Positions 15,581-21,042 of a stretch of 21,042 nt of DNA are shown in pieces. How positions within the stretch are numbered: position 1 is the first letter of the stretch; each line of letters opens with the position of its first letter. A program made the translations under genes and the position numbers. The notes beneath the pieces were generated by a model. That model was not told the DNA's origin. It saw only the letters and a list, made by a program, of their open reading frames with translations, and did not search any database. Source of the stretch: Anaerolineae bacterium (GTDB taxonomy: Bacteria; Chloroflexota; Anaerolineae; 4572-78; J111); NCBI GenBank assembly GCA_020433835.1, contig JAGRBY010000052.1, positions 1-21,042 of the forward strand, in the 5' to 3' direction.

Positions 15581-15788
15581 TATTTCACCTCCTACATAGC
15601 CTAAAAATACTATTAATTTATTAGGCCAATTTGCTGACAACTAAGTAAAATGGCTTAATTTTATAAAAAAACATTGATATACGACACATTATGTATACGT
15701 CTATAAAGGGTAAGGTAATGTAGGGTTAGCCCATAGCAGCAAAGCTATAAGTAGCTCATTACAAAAGAATACAGCTAATGCGAGGCTT

Positions 15789-16310
15789 TTATAATTTTGA
15801 GGAGCGATAAACTATCTGGCCGTCTTGCTCTTTTACAGGCATTCCGCGCTCTACGCCAACGCTACCAAGATCATTTCCTAAAGCGATTACGCCACCTATC
15901 TGGTGAAAGTAGCCAACAATATCAAAAAGAAAATCGATCGATTGCTGCCGCTCTGGCTCGGTTAGCTGAGATGTTTGGTTGAGTACGGCGATGTTGGCTT
16001 CGCTTCTAAGGCAGGAACTAAAATCACCTGGTGTTCAGCCATGTATTGCAATTGACTTTGCAATTGAGGGAAAGCTTCCAGATAACTTCGGCAGGAATTG
16101 TAAACGTTTACAAAGGGTCTACATATCGAATTTGCTCTTGCCAAATGATAATTAGCTCGTTCGAAATGGCGGCTGCTCCTGTACCTAAAGTTGGTTTTGA
16201 TCCGGGGTTTTTACAGCGGCTATAATCTCTTGATTGACGGGCTTACTGTATTCACACGGGGTTAGAAAGACAATAAATAAGATGATAGCATCAAAAATTT
16301 TTAGTCTCAT
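15789..16310 (-). pseudogene. Decayed secreted amidohydrolase (metal-dependent hydrolase) remnant
   Basis: On the minus strand an ATG at 16310 with GGAGG 4 nt upstream opens a lipoprotein-like signal (MRLKIFDAIILFIVFLTPC) that stops after 41 codons. Downstream pieces lie in different frames: LGTGAAAISNELIIIW (frame 3), then YLEAFPQLQSQLQYMAEHQ followed by VILVPALEA (frame 2, to about 16000), then ANIAVLNQTSQLTEPERQ and GGVIALGNDLGSVGVERG followed by MPVKE (frame 3, ending with TAA at 15789). MAEHQVILVPALEAN and GGVIALGND[LF]GSVG are hallmarks of imidazolonepropionase-like amidohydrolases; the Asp of GND is the metal/catalytic Asp position. Together they cover about 170 of an expected 400 or more residues, so it has frameshifts plus deletions and the HxH metal site is lost. 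The family call is from memory of motifs. Confidence 0.7.
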
Positions 16311-16323
16311 CTTCCCTCCACCA

Positions 16324-16360
16324 TAAAAAATCTCCCCAGACGTGTGCACATCTGGGGAGA
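16324..16360 (-). terminator. Rho-independent terminator on the minus strand
   Basis: A perfect 10-bp stem pairs 16351-16360 with 16331-16340; the 10-nt loop can add a GTG/CAC pairing. On the minus strand the stem is followed by ATTTTTTAT. It ends transcripts coming from the PAS kinase side, and lies only 5 nt before the ribosome site of the amidohydrolase remnant, so it could also be a leader attenuator. Confidence 0.88.
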
Positions 16361-16672
16361 CAGTAACTAAATAGGGAGAGATACGCTTAGCTTACTTGCT
16401 AACCTAAGTTCACTTATGGTTAGCTAGCTACATAGCATAAGGGAGTTTTTCTTATATGCGCGTCTGCCTAATTACGTTTGCTTTTGAACAAATCCCTTTA
16501 AGCGTTGGCCCATATAATATAACCTCAATTCCTTATGGCTCTATCATACACGAGAAACTTTCTTTGCACACCCGTCACATGAAGGGATTTACGGCTAGCC
16601 AGGCAGTTAGTATTTTACCTAGCTAGGTGGCTAACTAAGCTATTTAACTAAACAAAGAGGAAAAAAGAAAGA
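16361..16672. other. 312-bp noncoding stretch between PAS kinase and terminator
   Basis: No gene is seen on either strand. Structured elements are present: GCTAACC (16398-16404) pairs with GGTTAGC (16418-16424), with further TAAGT/ACTTA pairing inside; the palindromes GGCTAGCC (16593-16600) and ACCTAGCTAGGT (16617-16628); and AGTTAG/CTAACT (16605-16610 with 16631-16636) flanking the latter. On the minus strand this could be a long 3' UTR of the kinase or the structured leader of the lost amidohydrolase gene. Confidence 0.5.
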
Positions 16673-19234
16673 TTACTTGGGTAATTCTACCAACACCTGA
16701 GTTCCTTGGCCGTGCTGAGACTCGATTTGACAATATCCACCCATGGCTTCCGCACGCTCAATCATTGTAATCAGCCCCCAATTTTTTCGTCGTTTAACAT
16801 CCGACCATTTGCCTAAATCAAAACCATCGCCATCGTCCGAAATCTGGAGGCGAATAAATTCGTTATCGGTTTCTATATGAACTGTAACTTGTTGAGCATG
16901 TGAATGTTTGGCCACATTGGTTAAAGCTTCTTGGGTTATTCTAAACAAAGTGTCTTCAAGGGGGCCTTGCAAGCGAGGGTCAGGTTCTTCGCCTTGAACA
17001 ACAACCGAAAAACCTGCACGCGAGGTAAATTGTTCTCCATACCAACGTAAAGCAGCCATCAGACCATAGTCATCTAACAACGGTGGTCGAAGATTGACCA
17101 TAACGTTACGAATACGTTCGGCAGTTTGGTTAACTAAGCCTAACGAATCATTTAAGCGTTCAAAGACAACTTTTTGCGCATCAAAACCGGTATTGATGAA
17201 GCGGCTATAGATAATGTTCAGGTTAAGATCAAGAGCGGTTAAATTTTGCCCTACTTGATCGTGTAGCTCACGGGCTAATGCCTTCCGCTCGGCTTCTTGA
17301 GCTTCGGCCAGACGTCCGGTAAGTGCTCGCAGTTGTTCTCGCTGATGGCTTACTGCCTCAAAGAGTTGCGCTTTTTCCAGTTCTGTCTGTTTGCGTTCGG
17401 TAATATCGCGCATAATACTAAGGTAGCCCAGCAATCGTCCCCCATGATCCATTACTAAAGCACCTACGCTTTCACTAACAAACACTGCACCATCGCCTCG
17501 TCGATACATAATTTCATAGGGTTCAAGGTCTTCATCAGCATCTGGATAAAAACGGGTGTGGCCTTCTTTTTCATAATCTTCGGGGTTAGCATAAATAATT
17601 TGTGACTTTCTGCCGAAGACATCTTCTATTCTGTAGCCAAACAGAGTTGTAAATGTTGGGTTTATTTTCATAATTTGTCTGTCGGTATTGGTAAATAATA
17701 CAGCATCGGGAATGGTCTTAAAAATGGCCTCAAGTTCGGCTGTCTTTTGATATAAAGCTTCTTCTAGTTGCTTGTGCTGAGTAATATCCCGTCCAATGCC
17801 TACTAGCCCAACAATTTCGCCGGTTTGATCGCGTAACGGTATTTTGGTGGTAGAAAGCCAACGCTTATCTCCTAAAGGGGAGATAGCCGGCTCCTCTTTA
17901 GAGAGCAAAGGGTATCCGGTTTGAACAACAACTTGATCATCTCCATAGTAAGAAGAGGCCAATTTTTTAGGAAAAAAGTCGAAATCGGTTTTATTAACCA
18001 AATCGTCTCCCAATTCGGCACCTACCATGCGAGCTACCGACCGATTGGCAATAATGAATTGGCTCTCGATATTCTTCACATAAATAACATCAGGCAAGCT
18101 ATCAATTAGCGTCCGCAAGAGATTACGTTCCTCAACCAACGCTAACTCAACCAATTTCCGGTCGGTAATATCGCGCCCAACCGATTGAATTTCGGCAATC
18201 TGATTATTTTCATTAAAAATCAACCTATCGGTTCGTCTCTGCCACCGAGTTTCTCCTGCAGATGATATCGACTTATATTCAATGTTTGCTACCGGTCTTT
18301 GTGCATTTAATGAAGCTAAGTGTTCTGTTATGCGATTTCGCTCTTCTTTGGGGGTAAAAGAAAGAAAACTCTGCCCCAACAGTTCATTGGGGCTTTTATC
18401 AAAATAACGACAGTAGGCGCTGTTAACAAATGTCAATGTTCCATCAGGCGTAAATCGGCTGATCAGCTCTGTGTTGTCTTCAATAATCGCTCGATAGCGA
18501 GCCTCGCTTTTTTGCAGTTCTGCCCTTACTTGCTTACGATGCTCAATCTCTTGCCGAAGTTGGTGGTTAGTTTGACGCAATTCGTCGGTTCGCTCTTCGA
18601 CTTGTTGCTCTAAAAAAGAATAGGGTTTTTGGTGCGTCTTTTCCAACTCTCTGGGGCAAACGACATTTCGAAGAAGCCACACAAAGTTAACTAACCGATT
18701 GTCCGGATCAGTTATTCTCATAACAGAAAATCTAGCAGAAAAAGAAGAATCCCCTATTGGCTGCACACCAACATACCAATCATCAAGACGAGAAAGGATT
18801 CCATCTTGTAGCTGGCGAAGATAGTTCTGAAACTGTGGTTCTTCTTGGCTAACTAAAAACGCAGCGATCGATTGCCCTTGTAAGGTTTCCTCGCTGCACT
18901 TAAGCAATTCTTCTGCACTGGAATTGACCGCTTGTATTATCCCATTCACATCTGTCAAAAAATATCCATCAGGCATAGTTTCAAATACCTGTTGATATTT
19001 TCGACACTCAGCCGCGAGTTTGGCTTGATACGCCTGTTGAGCAATCTCAGCTTCCTGTATTTCTGTTATGGCGGTACGAAGTCCTTCCAGATCCTGAGTT
19101 TGCACATAAGGAGAAGGCGTGGCGAACTGATTCTTCCCATATGGGGGACAGACAAATTTTTCATGTAATGCGGACAAATGGCGCAACGCATTTTCAATTT
19201 TTTGCTTTAAATCACCGGATTCTCGATTACCCAT
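16673..19234 (-). CDS. Multi-PAS sensor histidine kinase (HisKA_3 class), soluble
   Basis: An 853-aa cytosolic protein with no membrane segment. Four PAS domains, some with PAC motifs, lie at about 78-190 (YQQVFETMPDGYFLTD), 246-360 (YRAIIEDNTELISRFTPDG), 372-488 (LRTLIDSLPDVIYVKN) and 500-615 (LEAIFKTIPDAVLFTN). Three end in the typical GRDIT/RDIT signature. Coiled-coil linkers lie at 205-245 and 615-650. The HisKA_3 domain carries phospho-acceptor His658 in LARELHDQVGQNL. The ATPase domain has the N-box ITQEALTNVAKHS (767-779), ISDDGDGFD (798-806) and GQGTQVLVELPK. The signals sensed are unknown; PAS domains may bind haem, flavin or small ligands. No response regulator is nearby. AGGAG sits 3 nt before the ATG. 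Confidence 0.94.
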   Translation of the reverse strand: MGNRESGDLKQKIENALRHLSALHEKFVCPPYGKNQFATPSPYVQTQDLEGLRTAITEIQEAEIAQQAYQAKLAAECRKYQQVFETMPDGYFLTDVNGIIQAVNSSAEELLKCSEETLQGQSIAAFLVSQEEPQFQNYLRQLQDGILSRLDDWYVGVQPIGDSSFSARFSVMRITDPDNRLVNFVWLLRNVVCPRELEKTHQKPYSFLEQQVEERTDELRQTNHQLRQEIEHRKQVRAELQKSEARYRAIIEDNTELISRFTPDGTLTFVNSAYCRYFDKSPNELLGQSFLSFTPKEERNRITEHLASLNAQRPVANIEYKSISSAGETRWQRRTDRLIFNENNQIAEIQSVGRDITDRKLVELALVEERNLLRTLIDSLPDVIYVKNIESQFIIANRSVARMVGAELGDDLVNKTDFDFFPKKLASSYYGDDQVVVQTGYPLLSKEEPAISPLGDKRWLSTTKIPLRDQTGEIVGLVGIGRDITQHKQLEEALYQKTAELEAIFKTIPDAVLFTNTDRQIMKINPTFTTLFGYRIEDVFGRKSQIIYANPEDYEKEGHTRFYPDADEDLEPYEIMYRRGDGAVFVSESVGALVMDHGGRLLGYLSIMRDITERKQTELEKAQLFEAVSHQREQLRALTGRLAEAQEAERKALARELHDQVGQNLTALDLNLNIIYSRFINTGFDAQKVVFERLNDSLGLVNQTAERIRNVMVNLRPPLLDDYGLMAALRWYGEQFTSRAGFSVVVQGEEPDPRLQGPLEDTLFRITQEALTNVAKHSHAQQVTVHIETDNEFIRLQISDDGDGFDLGKWSDVKRRKNWGLITMIERAEAMGGYCQIESQHGQGTQVLVELPK

Positions 19235-19761
19235 TAGCTCCTACCTAGAAGAAAGTCAATCCATAAATTTTTCATGACCTCTTACTCAAATCATCACCAG
19301 ATATTTCTTTACAATTACCTACCTTGCCGGTGAATCTAACATTATTAGGCAGTTGGGGATATTTTGAGGAGAAGAGAGAAGATCGCTTACAGGACAGGCC
19401 ACCTTTCCTTAAAAACAAAGCGACATAGCAGTAAAATGTGCGAAGCAGGCTTATCAGGTAACTATTAAATCCTACGATGCCTTCAACAGCTCTGCAAATC
19501 AACAAGTTGTTACATGATAATACCTAACAACTGTAACCCCAAAAACAAGAAAGCAAACACAATAAAATCAGGAAAAACTATCCACTTTATTATAACCTTT
19601 AACAATATTTAAATGCAATTGTTGTCAATAAATTTACCACATCAAGAAAATTAAACAAACCTAAAAACAATCGCTCACAATTAATACTTTAACTTTGCAA
19701 AAGAACCATTTACACATACTATTCGTTTTGCCATAAGAATTATTCTTTATAAGGAGAGAAA
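19235..19761. other. 527-bp intergenic region, AT-rich
   Basis: No supported gene. It separates the minus-strand PAS kinase from the plus-strand 54-aa gene, so it must hold the promoters of both. An inverted repeat AGTTGTTA/TAACAACT (19505-19512 with 19525-19532, 12-nt spacer) is a possible operator or hairpin. From about 19540 to 19690 the sequence is very AT-rich and resembles an UP-element-like region in front of the small gene. Confidence 0.45.
19695..19722 (+). promoter_or_regulatory. Promoter of the 54-aa gene
   Basis: TTGCAA (19695-19700), 16 bp, TACTAT (19717-19722), preceded by a strongly AT-rich stretch. The predicted start near 19729 leaves a 33-nt leader containing AAGGAG. Confidence 0.6.
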
Positions 19762-19926
19762 ATGGGAAAGTTAAAAGGAACTTTATGTGAAATACTGGTA
19801 GAGAATAACAAAAAGCATCGTAAAGCACTGGAAGCGATTACGACTGATCCTAAATTTGAATGTAAACGATGTAAAGAAAAAGCAATTAAAAAGAAATGGT
19901 TATGTAAGCCCAAAAAGCTTAAGTAA
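19762..19926 (+). CDS. 54-aa Lys/Cys-rich small protein
   Basis: ATG 19762 has AAGGAG (19751-19756) 5 nt upstream and a promoter-like pair in front, and the frame closes with TAA at 19924-19926. The 54 residues include 16 Lys and four Cys (C9, C34, C37, C48). The C-terminal part FECKRCKEKAIKKKWLCKPK has a CxxC pair plus a third Cys, suggesting a small zinc-binding, nucleic-acid-binding protein. The N-terminal half (LCEILVENNKKHRKALEAIT) is probably helical. I do not know a named family. It stands alone between AT-rich noncoding regions, without a clear terminator. The expression signals make it a likely real gene; the function is a guess. Confidence 0.72.
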   Translation: MGKLKGTLCEILVENNKKHRKALEAITTDPKFECKRCKEKAIKKKWLCKPKKLK

Positions 19927-20668
19927 AATTCATGTAAAATCATCCATGAAATCCCCAAAATAATTACCCTCTCCCTACTCCTCGCATAAAATAAAATTTG
20001 TAGGACAAACTTAAGTTTGTCCTACGGCGATTCTCATTCCCGGTGTCGTCTCAACTGAGATTGTCTGCCTCCTCTGGTAAAAGAAGGTGGCCTTTAAGGT
20101 ACTATCGGGCAACAAATTAAGTACCTTTAGTCAGTACTTTTGGCACTATAAAAATTCTCCTCAAACGATTATCATTTTTATCAGCGTTCGACCAATAAAG
20201 ACTAAATTTAACACCACCAAATATATATAAATACTAAATATAGTGAACAACGAAGTTGTACTCCAGTTAAGACCAGTGTTTTGGCTATTAAGACTATTCC
20301 AAACCTTACTTCATTATGACGACCTATTATGTCCCGTTATATATTTGACTTCAAAAGTCCAAATTTAGACCTTAAATAGACGCCAACTAACTATGACACG
20401 ACAAAATCAGACTACGCTCATTAAATCTTTTATTGTATTTATTACGCACTCATATTGGTTATCCACCAATTGGTATATCCCCCATCTATGTCGAAAGAAA
20501 AAACCAATATCTGGGGCTCTTTCACGCATACTTTTTAGACTCTTCAATGTAACTCCCCGTATTTCATTTTTCATTACCCATTACTAGTAAGCCATATCTA
20601 TCGACGATTACGTGCTTATTTGGGACTATAAAAATCTATCAAGGATAATTTAGCAAAGGAGATATCCG
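19927..20668. other. 742-bp gene-poor AT-rich region
   Basis: Apart from the 26-bp palindrome no supported gene is seen. An inverted repeat AAGGTACT/AGTACCTT (20096-20103 with 20120-20127) and a near-identical 15-nt direct repeat (20141-20155 and 20621-20635) are present. A 64-codon open frame at 20393-20587 has no ribosome site and is not called. Confidence 0.45.
20000..20025. repeat. Perfect 26-bp palindrome
   Basis: The 13-bp arm GTAGGACAAACTT (20000-20012) is followed directly by its exact reverse complement (20013-20025), with no spacer. It lies 73 bp after the 54-aa gene. The arms start with GTAGG and end with CCTAC, like dispersed palindromic elements (GTAGGG...CCCTAC) seen in many bacterial genomes, including Chloroflexota. 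It lacks a T-run, so it is not a standard terminator. Confidence 0.75.
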
Positions 20669-21042
20669 ATGACAAAAAAAATCTTGTGCTGCCTATCTGA
20701 ATGGGGTTATTGGGGCGAGGAATTGGTCGGCCCGTACGACGTGCTAACGGCAAAGGGCTACAGTATCGACTTTATGACGCCCAAAGGCACCAAGCCCCCG
20801 GCTCTCCCCCCCAGCATGGAGGAAGGCTACCTGGATCCGCCACTTGATAAAGTTGTCACCGACAAACACTATGCCAAACGCACCCGCGAAATCCACGAGT
20901 CAGATTTGTTGAATTCTCCCATCAACCTATCGGATTGGTTTCCGGCGATGCCTTACTTCAACAGTCAAAACTTCGGTCACGAACTGGAAAACTACTACAA
21001 CATGCGCGATGAGTGCTGGAAAGAACTCGAAAAGTATGATGC
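20669..21042 (+). CDS. DJ-1/PfpI family protein, 3'-truncated
   Basis: The ATG at 20669 has AAAGGAG (20655-20661) 7 nt upstream; 124 codons are visible and the frame runs off the window. The N-terminus MTKKILCCLSEWGYWGEELV and the block GYSIDFMTPKGTKPPALPPS (30-49) match the type 1 glutamine amidotransferase-like DJ-1/PfpI superfamily, in the group with large inserts related to Hsp31 chaperone/glyoxalase proteins. The nucleophile-elbow cysteine and the catalytic histidine would lie beyond the window edge, so activity cannot be judged. Its GC content is clearly higher than that of the AT-rich region before it. Confidence 0.82.
   Translation, partial: MTKKILCCLSEWGYWGEELVGPYDVLTAKGYSIDFMTPKGTKPPALPPSMEEGYLDPPLDKVVTDKHYAKRTREIHESDLLNSPINLSDWFPAMPYFNSQNFGHELENYYNMRDECWKELEKYD

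Larger units (their letters stand above)
15409..15788. other. 380-bp AT-rich intergenic region upstream of the GAF kinase
   Basis: No convincing gene is seen. It contains the palindrome GTAATTAC (15427-15434), the 10-bp palindrome GATGATCATC (15476-15485), an inverted repeat TCATCA/TGATGA (15481-15486 with 15497-15502) that could be an operator of the kinase, and a possible 22-codon reading frame with a strong ribosome site (reported separately). Confidence 0.5.

Noticed and set aside
15797..15982. 61-codon plus-strand frame with a TTG start
   Set aside because: It lies antisense to the amidohydrolase remnant whose minus-strand frame carries recognisable motifs; no family similarity on the plus strand.
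16473..16514. 13-codon minus-strand frame (MGQRLKGFVQKQT) in the kinase-terminator gap
   Set aside because: Very short, only GAGG at 9 nt as a ribosome site and no regulatory codon pattern; chance is likely.
19272..19505. 77-codon minus-strand frame upstream of the PAS kinase
   Set aside because: Non-ATG start without a ribosome site; sequence has no recognisable pattern and lies in a promoter-bearing gap.
19740..19958. 72-codon minus-strand frame
   Set aside because: Antisense shadow of the 54-aa gene, which has the promoter and ribosome site.
20454..20470. TTATCCACC resembling a DnaA box, inside ATTGGT/ACCAAT arms
   Set aside because: Single site with one mismatch to TTATCCACA; no cluster of boxes, dnaA or dnaN nearby, so no origin is claimed.
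20393..20587. 64-codon plus-strand frame (MTRQNQTT...)
   Set aside because: No ribosome site before the ATG, composition like the surrounding AT-rich noncoding DNA, no recognisable domain.

Overview
The window looks like a chromosomal segment of a Chloroflexota-type bacterium (Anaerolineae/Caldilineae-like). This is an inference from the mix of genes: a signal peptidase I with a long acidic N-terminus, a receiver/CpaE-like ATPase, a secreted multi-LysM protein, soluble LiaS/NarX-type histidine kinases and a Tat-exported propeller, with moderate GC and a tRNA gene lacking an encoded CCA. No phage, IS element, CRISPR array or rRNA was seen.

Left part (1-5240, all + strand): a HerA/FtsK-like ATPase cut by the window edge; then a signal peptidase I, deoxyribose-phosphate aldolase and YgiT-type zinc-finger gene that look like one operon behind a good sigma70 promoter (TTG start for lepB, ATGA overlap between deoC and the zinc-finger gene); then an unrecognised 173-aa protein with an apparent internal duplication, paired with a receiver-MinD/CpaE-like ATPase whose P-loop lysine is replaced by valine.

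Middle part (5240-12100): a tRNA-Glu(TTC) with its own promoter and a strong terminator; a PEP mutase/isocitrate lyase superfamily enzyme; a convergent TauE/SafE-type membrane protein; a GNAT acetyltransferase; a secreted triple-LysM protein with a consensus-like promoter and a terminator; a small membrane protein; a CaiB-type CoA-transferase whose halves appear to be in permuted order; and a class I methyltransferase.

Right part (12100-19240, all - strand): two soluble histidine kinases of the HisKA_3 class (one with GAF domains, one with four PAS domains), neither next to a response regulator, and a Tat-exported beta-propeller. Between the kinases lies the decayed remnant of a secreted amidohydrolase, preceded by a perfect minus-strand terminator hairpin. 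The last 1.8 kb is mostly AT-rich and gene-poor. It holds a 54-aa Lys/Cys-rich small gene with excellent expression signals, a perfect 26-bp palindrome, and the start of a DJ-1/PfpI family gene running off the right edge.

No single new system is proven. The best leads are the 173-aa/receiver-ATPase pair, the 54-aa gene, the permuted CoA-transferase, and the amidohydrolase pseudogene with its terminator-bearing leader.
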